DNA from: an uncultured Clostridia bacterium
Lineage (GTDB): Bacteria > Bacillota > Clostridia > Christensenellales > Borkfalkiaceae
DNA length: 64,000 nt
Direction of reading: 5' to 3'
Assembly: GCA_944328445.1 (NCBI GenBank)
Contig: CALVHO010000001.1
Coordinates: 62,001 to 126,000 of the forward strand
Shown: positions 9,281-18,200 of the stretch, piece after piece
Position numbering within the stretch: the stretch's first letter is position 1
Layout of the letters: every line of letters begins with the position of its first letter
The notes under the pieces: model-generated
Databases searched by the model: none
What the model saw: only the letters and a program-made list of their open reading frames with translations
What the model was told of the DNA's origin: nothing
Translations under genes and position numbers: made by a program

Positions 9281-9706
9281 TTACTCTTCGACGGTGATGC
9301 CCATGCTGCGGGCCGTGCCCTTGATCATGCTCTTGGCGGAATCGAGAGACGTGGTGTTCAGATCGGGCATTTTCAGCTTGGCGATCTCCTCCACCTGCGC
9401 GGCCGTCAGCTTCGCGACTTTGTCGCGGTTGGGGCGGGCGCTGGCGCTCTCGATGTTGCACGCCTTTTTGATGAGCACGGGTGCGGGCGGCGTTTTCAGA
9501 ATAAACGTGAACGAACGATCCTGATAAATGGTGATGACGACGGGAATGATGAGCCCCGCCTGGTCGGCAGTCTTCGCGTTGAATTCCTTGGTGAATCCCG
9601 GGATGTTGATGCCGTGCGGGCCGAGCGTGGAACCGACGGGCGGGCCCGGGGTAGCTTTGCCTGCGGGGAGCTGCAACTTCACGACCGCAGTGATCTTTTT
9701 AGCCAT
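9281..9706 (-). CDS. rplK: 50S ribosomal protein L11
   Basis: 141 residues; GTPase-associated centre protein. Start [20 protein letters not shown], with [20 protein letters not shown] (thiostrepton-region helix) and the C-terminal [16 protein letters not shown]. Start at the ATG after GGAGGA; upstream in-frame extension ignored. Follows nusG with a 113-bp gap. Confidence 0.98.
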   Translation of the reverse strand: MAKKITAVVKLQLPAGKATPGPPVGSTLGPHGINIPGFTKEFNAKTADQAGLIIPVVITIYQDRSFTFILKTPPAPVLIKKACNIESASARPNRDKVAKLTAAQVEEIAKLKMPDLNTTSLDSAKSMIKGTARSMGITVEE

Positions 9707-9819
9707 AAGTCCTCCTCCGATGTGTGGTTTTAACAAAGCGCCGTAAAAAAAGATTTGCGCTTCTCCCACCTATTCAAACGCCCGGAAAGCGGGGCGCCTG
9801 TTGCTTGGTTTTTCGCGGC

Positions 9820-10401
9820 TCACTCCTCGGTGGGCGCGGACGGCTTTTCCACCGCGTTGAGCTTGCGGATCTGCACGTACTCCACTTCCACGTCGGTATT
9901 GCGGCCGAACATGAGCACGTTGACCACGGCCTTTTGCGCCGAGTCGTTGCGCTCTTTGACCTTGCCGACGAAGCCCGCCAGCGGGCCCGCGTCGATGCTG
10001 ACGTTGTCGCCCACGTCGAAGTCGGCATCGATGACGGCCGTTTCCAGCTGCATCTTGCGCACTTCGTCCTCTTTGAGGGGGAGCGGGCGGCCCTGCGGGC
10101 CGACGAAGCCCGTGACGCCGCGCGTATTCGTGACCAGGTACCAGACCTGGTTGGAATAGATCATCTTGATGAACACGTAGCAAGGCAGCAGCTTGCGCTC
10201 GACGACCTTCTTTTTGCCGTTCTTTTCCTCGATCGTCTGTTCCATGGGGATCTTGAGATCGAAGATGCTGTCCTGCAAGTTGTTGTTTTCGATCAGCCGT
10301 TCCAGGCTGTCTTTGACCATCGCCTCATAGCCCGAATAGGTGTGCAGCACATACCACTTCGCGAGGCTTTCGGGCGAAGCGTTTTCGGAAATGTTTTCCA
10401 T
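9820..10401 (-). CDS. nusG: Transcription termination/antitermination factor NusG
   Basis: 193 residues. NGN domain (WYVLHTYSGYEAMVKDSLER; later CYVFIKMIYSNQVWYLVTNT with RGVTGFVG) and C-terminal KOW domain (DVGDNVSIDAGPLAGFVGKV). Some 10-15 residues longer than the commonest bacterial form owing to a short N-terminal extension and an acidic tail. Lies between secE (13 bp) and rplK as in most bacteria. Confidence 0.97.
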   Translation of the reverse strand: MENISENASPESLAKWYVLHTYSGYEAMVKDSLERLIENNNLQDSIFDLKIPMEQTIEEKNGKKKVVERKLLPCYVFIKMIYSNQVWYLVTNTRGVTGFVGPQGRPLPLKEDEVRKMQLETAVIDADFDVGDNVSIDAGPLAGFVGKVKERNDSAQKAVVNVLMFGRNTDVEVEYVQIRKLNAVEKPSAPTEE

Positions 10402-10414
10402 GCCGCATCCCTCC

Positions 10415-10648
10415 TTAGGTACCGAGGCTCGTGATCAGGTCGAGCAGGGCGCCGAGGCCGTAGTTGATGGCCGTGAACACCACCAAAAAGACGATGACCA
10501 CCGCCAGCACCGCGCCCGTGGATTTGACCACCTTGCCGAAGGACGGCCAGGTGACCTTTTTGAGCTCCGAAAAAACTTCTTTGATCTTCCGGCCCATGCG
10601 GACGAAAATATTCGGCTTTTTGACCGCCGCGGACGATTTCGATTTCAT
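10415..10648 (-). CDS. secE: Protein translocase subunit SecE
   Basis: 77 residues with a basic N-terminus, the conserved amphipathic IKEVFSELKKVTWPSFGKVV and one transmembrane helix (STGAVLAVVIVFLVVFTAIN). It is the single-TM Gram-positive form of the SecYEG clamp subunit. Located between rpmG and nusG. Confidence 0.96.
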   Translation of the reverse strand: MKSKSSAAVKKPNIFVRMGRKIKEVFSELKKVTWPSFGKVVKSTGAVLAVVIVFLVVFTAINYGLGALLDLITSLGT

Positions 10649-10688
10649 GCGATTTCCTTCGGGCCGCGCAAGGGCGCCGCCCTATCCC

Positions 10689-10850
10689 TTATTTCGATTC
10701 TTTGTGCGCGGTGTGCTTTTTGCAGAAGGGGCAGTACTTTTTCAGTTGCAGGCGCTCGGGGTCGTTCTTCTTGTTTTTGATACTGTCGTAATTCCTGTGT
10801 TTGCACTCGGTGCACTCAAACGTGACTTTCGTTCTGTTGATGGCAGCCAT
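10689..10850 (-). CDS. rpmG: 50S ribosomal protein L33
   Basis: 53-residue gene, short enough to be missed by length cut-offs. Translation on the minus strand begins [20 protein letters not shown] and ends with [17 protein letters not shown]; the two CxxC pairs (ECTEC and CPFC) are the zinc-binding (C+) form of L33. First gene of the rpmG-secE-nusG-rplKA transcript, about 50 bp after the promoter at 10902-10930. A C+ form implies zinc dependence, and a C- paralogue could exist elsewhere. Confidence 0.95.
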   Translation of the reverse strand: MAAINRTKVTFECTECKHRNYDSIKNKKNDPERLQLKKYCPFCKKHTAHKESK

Positions 10851-10901
10851 TTTCAAAAAACTCCATGCAAAAAAATCACACCTGCCGCGGTGTGTTGTTT
10901 A

Positions 10902-10930
10902 AGCCTACCACAAAGAACGGGCTTTGTCAA
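10902..10930 (-). promoter_or_regulatory. Promoter of rpmG-secE-nusG-rplKA
   Basis: Minus strand -35 TTGACA (10925-10930), 17-bp spacer ending TTGTGG, -10 TAGGCT (10902-10907). The -10 is a poor match to consensus but has the TGn extension. Confidence 0.7.
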
Positions 10931-11011
10931 CCGTTTTTATACGAAGAAGCAAAGATTTCCCCGAAAAACCGCGCCGTCCGCAGATTTTTTTGCCCGCCGC
11001 GCCCAAAACCC

Positions 11012-11041
11012 TTGCCCCGCGCCGCCCTTTCGTATTATAAT
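11012..11041 (+). promoter_or_regulatory. Promoter of the flavodiiron gene
   Basis: -35 TTGCCC (11012-11017), 18-bp spacer, -10 TATAAT (11036-11041); the gene starts about 60 bp later with AAGGAGAG as SD (11086-11093). Confidence 0.65.
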
Positions 11042-11102
11042 GGACGAAAAGCCGCGGCGGATACGCGCTTTGCCCGTTCCCGCCCAAGGAGAGTGAAACA
11101 GC

Positions 11103-12275
11103 ATGCAGGCCATGAAGATCTGCGAAGGCGTCTACTGGGTGGGCGCCATCGACTGGAATTTGCGCAACTTCCACGGATACGAGACCGAAAAGGGCTCGAC
11201 GTACAACGCCTACCTCGTCCTCGACGAGAAGGTGACGCTCATCGACACCGTGAAGGAGGGCTTCGGGCAGGAGATGCTCGAACGCATCCGCTCGGTCATC
11301 GACCCCGCGAAGATCGACGTCGTCATCTCCAACCACGCCGAACCCGACCACAGCGGCTGCCTGCCGCTCATCCGCGCCGCGGCGCCGCACGCGGCGGTGT
11401 ACACGGCCGCGGGCGCAGGGGTCAAGGACCTCTCCGCCTACTACGGCGACCTCGGCTACACGCCCGTCAAGGCGGGGGACAGCCTCTGCATCGGCAGGCG
11501 CACCCTCTCCTTTGTGCCCACGCCCATGGTGCACTGGCCGGACAACATGGTCACCTTCATGACCCCCGAAAACATCCTCTTCTCCAACGACGCCTTCGGC
11601 CAGCACTATGCCTCCGACGAGCGCTTGGACACCCAATGCGACCTGCCCGAGGCGCTCATCCAGGCGCGCAAGTACTACGCCAACATCGTGCAGCCCTACG
11701 GCATGCAGACCAAAAAGGCGCTCGACGCCTGCGCGGGCCTGCCCGTTTCCACCATCTGCCCCAGCCACGGCGTGATCTGGACGAAGCACATCCCCGACAT
11801 CCTGGCGCTGTACAAGTCCTGGGCGGCGGGCGAACAGGAAAACACGGCGGCCATCGTGTTCGACACGATGTGGCACTCCACCGAGGCGATGGCGCACGCC
11901 ATCGAGGACGGGTTCCTCGCCTGCGGCATTCGGCCCCGCCTGTACAACCTGCACCACTGCCACAATTCGGACATCGTCGCCGACGCCATGACGGCCAAGT
12001 ACATCGCCGTCGGCTCCCCCACCCTCAACAACAACATGATGCCCTCCGTCGCCTCCTTCCTCACCTATTTCAAGGGCCTGACGGGCAACAAGAAAAAGAG
12101 CATCGCCTTCGGCTCCTACGGCTGGGGCGGGCAGTCTCCCGACCAGGTGGCCGAGCAGCTGGCCGCCTGCAAGTGCGAGGCGCTGCTGCCGCCCTTCAAG
12201 CAGGCGTACAAGCCTTCGGACGCGCAGCTGCGCGCCATCGCCGCGGCCGTGCAAGAGGCCGTGCAGAAGGGCTGA
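11103..12275 (+). CDS. Flavodiiron protein (A-type flavoprotein, FprA family)
   Basis: 390 residues, the two-domain length of clostridial FprA: O2 or NO reductase protecting anaerobes. The N-terminal metallo-beta-lactamase-like domain has the diiron ligands HxExD (SNHAEPDHSGCLPL, about residue 80), later His in PTPMVHWPDNM, Asp in FSNDAFGQHYAS and His in CPSHGVIW. The C-terminal flavodoxin domain (from about residue 250: AAIVFDTMWHSTEAMAHAIE) binds FMN. No fused rubredoxin. Monocistronic, with its own promoter and terminator. Cytoplasmic. Confidence 0.93.
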   Translation: MQAMKICEGVYWVGAIDWNLRNFHGYETEKGSTYNAYLVLDEKVTLIDTVKEGFGQEMLERIRSVIDPAKIDVVISNHAEPDHSGCLPLIRAAAPHAAVYTAAGAGVKDLSAYYGDLGYTPVKAGDSLCIGRRTLSFVPTPMVHWPDNMVTFMTPENILFSNDAFGQHYASDERLDTQCDLPEALIQARKYYANIVQPYGMQTKKALDACAGLPVSTICPSHGVIWTKHIPDILALYKSWAAGEQENTAAIVFDTMWHSTEAMAHAIEDGFLACGIRPRLYNLHHCHNSDIVADAMTAKYIAVGSPTLNNNMMPSVASFLTYFKGLTGNKKKSIAFGSYGWGGQSPDQVAEQLAACKCEALLPPFKQAYKPSDAQLRAIAAAVQEAVQKG

Positions 12276-12301
12276 ACCCGTCTTTCTCCCGCCATACGAC
12301 G

Positions 12302-12334
12302 CCGCCCGCGCAAGCAATGCGCGGGCGGTTTTTT
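12302..12334 (+). terminator. Terminator of the flavodiiron gene
   Basis: 10-bp perfect stem CCGCCCGCGC/GCGCGGGCGG (12302-12311, 12319-12328), loop AAGCAAT, then T6. Confidence 0.85.
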
Positions 12335-12360
12335 GTCTACACGGAAGCTGCCACGCCTCT

Positions 12361-12377
12361 TGCGCGGGCGGTTTTTT
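12361..12377 (+). repeat. Partial duplicate of the preceding terminator arm
   Basis: TGCGCGGGCGGTTTTTT repeats 12318-12334 exactly, 43 bp downstream, without the 5' arm. Probably a short local duplication with no function. Confidence 0.6.
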
Positions 12378-12399
12378 CATGCGGAAGGCGGCCTGTGGC

Positions 12400-13320
12400 T
12401 CATTCGTGCTCGCGCAGGAAGGCCTCCACCTCGGCGCGGGTGTGCAGCGAGGGGATGGCGCCCTTGACCTGCACGGTGAGCGCGCCCATGGCGTTGGCGA
12501 AGCGCACCGCCTCGAAGACGGGCATGCCCTCGCACAGGGCGACGGCGAGCGCGCCGTTGAAGCTGTCTCCCGCGGCGACGGTATCGACGGCCTTGACGCG
12601 GAAGCCCCCCGCAAAGCCGCGGCCCGCCTGCCCCGCCACGTACGCGCCGCGCGAGCCGAGGGTGGCCACGATGTTTTTGACGCCGCGCGCGAGCAGGGCG
12701 TCGCACGCCTTTTCCACGCCCGCGTCGGTATCGGTGGAGACGCCCGAGAGGATGGCGAGCTCGGTCTCGTTGGGGGTCAGCCAGGCGACGCGGGAGAGCA
12801 CCGCGGCCGACAGGGGCGCGGCGGGCGCGGGGTTGAGCATGAGCGGCACCCCCTCCTCGGCGCAGACGGCGGCGATGGCCTCCGTCGTCTCCATGCGCAG
12901 TTCGAGCTGGGCGATGACCATGTCCGCCGCGGAAACGGCGGCGCGCACCTTCTGCACGTGGGCGGGGGCAAAACAGTAGTTGGCGCCCGGGATGACGCAG
13001 ATGCGGTTGCGGCCCGCGGCGTCGATCTGGATCTGCGCGACGGCGGTGGGCTCGTCCGCGGTGCGGAAGACGTGTTCCACGCCGATGCCCTCCGCGCGGA
13101 ACAGGCGCAGGAAGTTTTCGCCGTTTTCGTCCTCGCCGAGCATGCCCGCCATCGCCGCCTCCGCGCCGAGGCGGCGCGCCGCGACGCACTGGTTGGCGCC
13201 CTTGCCGCCCGGATAGATGCGCAGCTGCCCGCCGATCACCGTCTCCCCCGCTTCGGGGAAGCGCTCCATCGTGGCGACGTTGTCGGTCACGAACGAACCG
13301 ATCACCAGGATCTTTTTCAT
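12400..13320 (-). CDS. PfkB/ribokinase-family sugar kinase (candidate D-ribose/D-arabinose kinase)
   Basis: 306 residues. PfkB motif 1 YPGGKGANQCVAARRLGAEA (about residue 38) and motif 2 DTVAAGDSFNGALAVAL (about residue 240) with the catalytic Asp of AAGD; also NPAPA and TPNETE as in ribokinases. Closest family is RbsK. It phosphorylates a pentose at O5 with ATP. Next to an SIS arabinose-5-phosphate isomerase homologue and a D-arabinan-type operon, D-arabinose is a plausible substrate (inference). Own promoter at 13372-13399; SD AAGGAGG. Full length. Confidence 0.85.
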   Translation of the reverse strand: MKKILVIGSFVTDNVATMERFPEAGETVIGGQLRIYPGGKGANQCVAARRLGAEAAMAGMLGEDENGENFLRLFRAEGIGVEHVFRTADEPTAVAQIQIDAAGRNRICVIPGANYCFAPAHVQKVRAAVSAADMVIAQLELRMETTEAIAAVCAEEGVPLMLNPAPAAPLSAAVLSRVAWLTPNETELAILSGVSTDTDAGVEKACDALLARGVKNIVATLGSRGAYVAGQAGRGFAGGFRVKAVDTVAAGDSFNGALAVALCEGMPVFEAVRFANAMGALTVQVKGAIPSLHTRAEVEAFLREHE

Positions 13321-13371
13321 GAATTTTCCTCCTTGTGCGCACGGAGACGGGTCCGCGCGCCCGTAGCTTAC

Positions 13372-13399
13372 ATTATAGCGATATCCGCGCCGATGTCAA
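13372..13399 (-). promoter_or_regulatory. Promoter of the ribokinase-family gene
   Basis: Minus strand -35 TTGACA (13394-13399), 16-bp spacer, -10 TATAAT (13372-13377), about 50 bp before the ATG. The kinase can therefore be made independently of the operon upstream. Confidence 0.8.
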
Positions 13400-13427
13400 C
13401 CGCACGGCGCCCGAAGGGCGGGAAACA

Positions 13428-13449
13428 CCCCGCCGCGCGGGCGGCGGGG
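13428..13449 (-). terminator. Possible terminator between isomerase and kinase genes
   Basis: CCCCGCCG (13428-13435) and CGGCGGGG (13442-13449) form an 8-bp stem; on the minus strand only TGTTT follows, so termination would be weak. Confidence 0.35.
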
Positions 13450-13476
13450 TATACGGGGCCGCGCCCGCGGGCGCGT

Positions 13477-14050
13477 TCATTCCTTGCTCAGCATCTGCCC
13501 CAGCGCCCCGTTGGGGTGGTAGCGGTAAAAATCCGCCCGCGTGAAGTTGCGGCGCTTGGACAGCTCGCAGGCGAGCGCGTCGCCGAGGGTGAGCGTCAGC
13601 GTGGACGAGACGGTGGGCGCCAGGTTCAGATCGTCCGCCTCGCGCAGGTGCGGGTACACGATCTTGTGGTCGCAGCGGCGGGCCAATTCGCTTTCGCCGT
13701 CGGAGGTGAAGGCGACGGTGGTCACGCCGTTGTTTTGCAGGGGGGGCGATGTTTTGCACCACTTCCTTGGTGGTGCCGCTGTTGGAGATGAGCACGGCGA
13801 TGTCCTGCGGCTGGATCATGCCCAGGTCGCCGTGCATGGCCTCCGTCGAATGCACGAAGAAGGACGGCACGCCGAGGGACGCGAAGGTCGCGGCCAGCTT
13901 TTCGGCGATGTGCCCGCTCTTGCCCACGCCCATGAAGACGATGCGGCCCTTGCAGGCGTTGAGGCATTCGACGATGCCTTCGTAGCTGTCTGCCACGTTG
14001 AGAAGTTGTTCGAGAGCCTCCTTTTCCCGCAGGATGACCTCTTTTAACAT
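13477..14050 (-). pseudogene. SIS-domain D-arabinose-5-phosphate isomerase homologue, frameshifted
   Basis: The gene reads as a KpsF/GutQ/KdsD-type isomerase (arabinose-5-P to ribulose-5-P) without CBS domains, but in two frames. Frame 1 from ATG 14050 (SD AAGGAGC) gives GVGKSGHIAEKLAATFASLG, HSTEAMHGDLGM and ISNSGTTKEVVQNIAP. Frame 2 continues to 13477 with VTTVAFTSDGESELARRCDH, LNLAPTVSSTLTLTLGDALA and FYRYHPNGALGQML, including the conserved His. The switch is at a C7 run (13740-13746); with C6 the frame is continuous and encodes about 190 residues. As written, the product is 225 residues with a meaningless tail after about residue 105. Could be phase-variable, recently inactivated or a sequencing error. 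Follows lacI by 9 bp. Confidence 0.85.
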
Positions 14051-14059
14051 GATTGCTCC

Positions 14060-15043
14060 TTATGTTTTTCTGACGATCAATTCCGGCATCAGATAGACCT
14101 GCTCCGACTTGACCCGCCGCCCCTCGATGCGCTCCATGAGCAGGCGGACGGCGCTGCGTCCGATCTCGTCCTGCTTCAAGTCGAGGCTGGTGACGTTGAG
14201 GTTGCGCGAAAAGTCGGTATTGTCGAACGACGCGATGCGGAAAGCGTCCAGGTCGATGCCGTGTTCGGTCATGTAGCGCATCACGCCCATGAACATCAGT
14301 TCGTTGGCCGTGATGACGGCGTCGACGGGCAAGCCCTTCTGCATGAACGCGGCAAAGGCGTCGTGTGCGGGTTCCGTGCGGAATTCGCCGTTCAGGATGT
14401 ATTCATCGCGAACGGGGATATTGTGCTGCTGCAATACGTTTTTGTAGCCCTGCACGCGCTCGGCCGAGGTCTGCTCGTTCTCGTTTCCCGCAACGAGCAG
14501 GATGTTTTTGCAGCCCTTTTCCACCATGAACGAGGTCACCTGCTCCATGCCGGCGACGTGGTCGCTGTACACGAAATCGAAGTTGTCGTCCTCGCGGATG
14601 CCCTCGTAGCGGTTGGTCAGCACGGCGGGGAGATTGGTCCGCCGCAGGGCGTCGATGTTCGCCTCGGTGAAGTTGAAGGAGACGAGGATGAGCCCGTCCG
14701 CATAGCGCTGGCTCAACAGGTCGATGAGCTTCAACTCCTTGTCCAAGAGGTGGCGCGTGTTGAAGATGATGGGGTAATACCCCACCTTGTCCAATTCTTC
14801 GGTGATGCCTTCGATCATGCGGAAATAGAAGGCGTTGCAGATATCCGGAATGCCGAGCAGCACCTTTTCGGTGCGGTTGTTGCGCAGCGTGCGCGCGGAA
14901 AGATTGGGGTGGTAGTGGATCTCTTCTGCCGCCTTGGCGATGATGTCTCTCTTTTCCTTGCTGCAATAGCCGTTGCCGCTGAGGGCACGCGCCACCGTCG
15001 CATAAGAGATGCCTGTCATTTCGGAAATCAACTTGATACTCAT
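14060..15043 (-). CDS. LacI-family transcriptional regulator
   Basis: 327 residues. N-terminal LacI HTH with hinge (IKLISEMTGISYATVARALS, then NLSARTLRNN) and a periplasmic-binding-protein-like sensor domain (from about residue 60; VLLGIPDICNAFYFRMIEGI, PVDAVITANELMFMGVMRYM). Likely senses a sugar or sugar phosphate from the neighbouring glycan pathway and binds palindromes with central CG, such as the three sites at 35281-35443 (inference). Weak SD GGTGG. Own promoter at 15126-15154 has a G9 tract in the spacer. Probably co-transcribed with the isomerase gene. Confidence 0.9.
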   Translation of the reverse strand: MSIKLISEMTGISYATVARALSGNGYCSKEKRDIIAKAAEEIHYHPNLSARTLRNNRTEKVLLGIPDICNAFYFRMIEGITEELDKVGYYPIIFNTRHLLDKELKLIDLLSQRYADGLILVSFNFTEANIDALRRTNLPAVLTNRYEGIREDDNFDFVYSDHVAGMEQVTSFMVEKGCKNILLVAGNENEQTSAERVQGYKNVLQQHNIPVRDEYILNGEFRTEPAHDAFAAFMQKGLPVDAVITANELMFMGVMRYMTEHGIDLDAFRIASFDNTDFSRNLNVTSLDLKQDEIGRSAVRLLMERIEGRRVKSEQVYLMPELIVRKT

Positions 15044-15125
15044 TTTTCCACCGTTTCGGGATGCTGTTTTTTATACGGCCGCTCAATATATGGCTATATA
15101 AATGGAAATATATCCCAATACATAT

Positions 15126-15154
15126 AGTATACACGTACCCCCCCCCTGCGTCAA
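15126..15154 (-). promoter_or_regulatory. lacI promoter with a G9 homopolymer in its spacer
   Basis: Minus strand -35 TTGACG (15149-15154), spacer CA-G9-TACGTG = 17 bp, -10 TATACT (15126-15131). The C9 run on the plus strand is 15138-15146. Loss or gain of one G would move the spacer to 16 or 18 bp. This layout resembles phase-variable promoters. Confidence 0.65.
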
Positions 15155-15218
15155 TCTTTTCCGGAAAAATCACCCGATTTTTCTCGCGATCGGCACAGGG
15201 GCGCGGCCGCGGCGGGGC

Positions 15219-18200
15219 TCAGGTTTCCCCCCGGCCGCCGCCTTTTTTCTTTTTCCACAGCCACAGGCCGAGCGCGGCGCCGCCCGCCGCCACCGCCGCA
15301 CTGCCGACGACGATGAGCGCGACGGCCCAGCCGGGCAGCCCTCCGGGCTCTTTTGCATACGTGACGGCGATGGTCACGTCGGCGGCAGGCATCTCGAAGC
15401 AGTAGCCTCCGTCGTTTTCGCGCACGAGGACGGCGCCCGCGTCGGTGGAGACGGTGACGGACGCCCCCTCCGCCCCGCCCGCGAGGCGGAAGCTGACCTC
15501 CTCCCCCGCCTTGGCGCGCGGCGACGAAACCGTGACGCCTTCGGGCGCGGATATGCCGTGCGCGAGCATGTTCAGCCACACGGGCGGGTACTCCCGCCCC
15601 GCGGGCATCACGGACAGGTCGAAGCTGTCGATCTTCAACCAGGTGGCGTAGTCTCCGGGCTCTTCGTCGACGGTGCGGCCGCAGCCGGCAAAGTCGACGA
15701 GGCGAACGGTCCTGCCGCTGCTGTCGGACACGTCGAAGTACAGCCAATGGCCGTCGGCAGAGGCGTCGGAAACGGCGAGCTCTTCAAACGCGGCCGCGTC
15801 GAACCAGGTGTTGTAGCGCGTGGACGGCGCCGAGACCTCCTCGTCGACGGCCAGAAGGATCGGACCGTAATAGGCGGATACGTACCCGTCGAAATTTTCC
15901 TCCCCCTGCCAGAAGTGGACGCCCATATCCAGTTCGATGCGGATGACGTCCCCCTCCTTCCAGGTGCGTTCCAGGCGGAAATACGCGCCCGACGGGGCGG
16001 AGACGGCCCCTTCGCCGTTGACCTGCACCGTGCTCTGTTTGGACCAGGACGGGATGCGCAGGTCGAGGGCAAAGGCCTCGGGGGAAGCGAGATCTTCGAT
16101 CTTCAACTCGATGCTGCCGTTTTTGGGGTACTCCGTCGTCTGTTTCAAGACGATCGGGCTGCCCGCGGGCGTTTGCGTGTGCGCCGTGCTCGGGCCGTAG
16201 TAGTTGACGTACAGGTCGGTGGCGTCGCTGACCACCGCCCACTGCGAAAGTTCGCCCAGCCCGCGCGCCGCGTTGGCCTGGCAGCAGTTGAAGTCGGGCG
16301 AGCCGCTGTTCCACTGGAAGGAGATATCCTGCTGCGAGGGGGCCTTGCGCCCGTCGTAACCCGCCGTCTTTTCGCCGATCATCGGGGTGTTGTAGGTGAC
16401 GTACTTGTGGTCTTGCAGCACGGACCCGAGCATGGCATTGAAGTAGGAAAGTTCGAGCTCGTCGACGGCCAGCGGGTTTTTGGACATCTGGTAGTATTCG
16501 GTGCTCAGCGCCATCCAGGCGACGGTGCAGCACGTTTCGATCTCGGCGCCCGCGCCCGAAAGGTAGGGCGTGCCCTTGGCGCCCTCGCCGCTGGAAAAGG
16601 CGCCCGTGTTGTGGCGGTCGGTCTTGGCGATGCTGTACCAGATGTGCTCGAAGGCGTCGAAATACTCTTCTTCGCCCGTCACTTCGTAGAGGACGGAGAG
16701 CATCTGCACGGCGTGCAGCGATTCCCAGCGGTGCAGGTTGGACTGGTAGAAATCGCGCCCAGCCTTGGCGTCGGCATACCAGCTGCCGACGGTGTTCCAG
16801 TCGCTTTGGAGCAGCTGCATGCAGGCGTCGAGATAGCGCTGCTCGCCCGTTTCACGGTACAGGATGGCGAACATGTGCGATACGGCCAGGTTCATTTCCA
16901 GCCCGCCGTCGGGGATGAAGCTGCCGCCGTTGTTTTCCGCCATGAAAGAGATCAGATAGTCGAACGCCTTCATGGCGATGCGCAGGGCGGCCTCGTCTCC
17001 CGAGCACTCGTACCAGCTGTAAAGCCCGTAAGCGATGTGGTAGTGGTTCCACATATCCCAGTTGTCCGCGCCGAGGCTGAAACGCCCGTTCACGTAAGTG
17101 CCGAGGTAGCCGTCGCTCCCCTGCGCGGCCGCCAGCGAGGAGACGATGCGCTCGATCTCCGCGCGCAGGCGGGCGTCGCCGCTGAGGCGGTAGTTGTAGA
17201 CCAGGCCCGTGAGCAGCTTGCCGATGAATTCGCCGTACCAGGCGACGACGGAGCCCTCGTAGCTGTTGAGCTCGTACGTGTTGTCGACCGACCAGATCTG
17301 GCGGAATTGCTTTTGCGAAAGCTCCGCGACCCCGACGGGCGGGGCGCTCACACCTTCCTGCACGGCCAGCTGCGTGCCGACGAGCGAAAAGGCGTCGAAA
17401 TACAGCGTTTTGCCGATGCAGCTGTCGTTGGCGACGACGTTGAACATGAACTGGTGCACGTCAGCCAGGTCGATGACGCTGTTGGAGACGGCCGAGGACC
17501 AGTAGTTGTAGAACACGTCCTTGTTCAGCGGGTAGCACACCCAGCCGCAGAAGCCCGCGGGCAGCTGCACGTAGCCGTTGCCGTCCGTCTGCACGGGGGT
17601 GCGGACGGCCGCGCCGTCGGCAATGGTGTAGACGGTGACGTTCGCCTTCGGCTGCCACGATTCGCGGATGGCCGTGGACGGATCCCCCTCCTCGAAGTTG
17701 AGGCGAACGGGCACCGCCTGCGTGCCGAACCGCGAGGCGTTCACGTACCACCAAAGCTCCTCGGCGCCGCGCGCGTCGGTATCGACGGAGGGGTCGGCGT
17801 CGATGCGCACGTCCATGTCCCCGAAGCCCTCGGCCCCCGCGGCCTGCGTGTACGTGAGCGCCACGGCCTTGCCGATGAGCCCGTTGCCGCCGCGGTCCTG
17901 CGTAATGGAGTAATGGGCGAACGAGTTGAAGTAATCGGTGAACATCGACGAGAAGTTGGTACGCTTCGCGGCGGCGTTTTCGATCGCTTCGAGGATGTTC
18001 GGGTTGTCGTCGAGGGCGTTCAGCTGCCATTTTTCGACGTTGTCGCCGAGGACGGACCCGACGTAACCGCCGAGGTCGAGGTCGGTCAGGTGGCTCTCCG
18101 CGCGCTGCGGGGCCTTTTCTTCGGCGGCGGCCGCCCCCGCACGGCGGCCCGCAAAGAGGGCCGCCGTGCCGAGCAGCAGGCACGCCGCCAACAGGACGGC

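Noticed and set aside
15080..15131. AT-rich ATATGGCTATAT upstream of lacI as a copy of the Xre operator at 5550
   Set aside because: Only one half-site resembles it and the 7-bp spacing to CCATAT is not kept; likely chance in AT-rich sequence.
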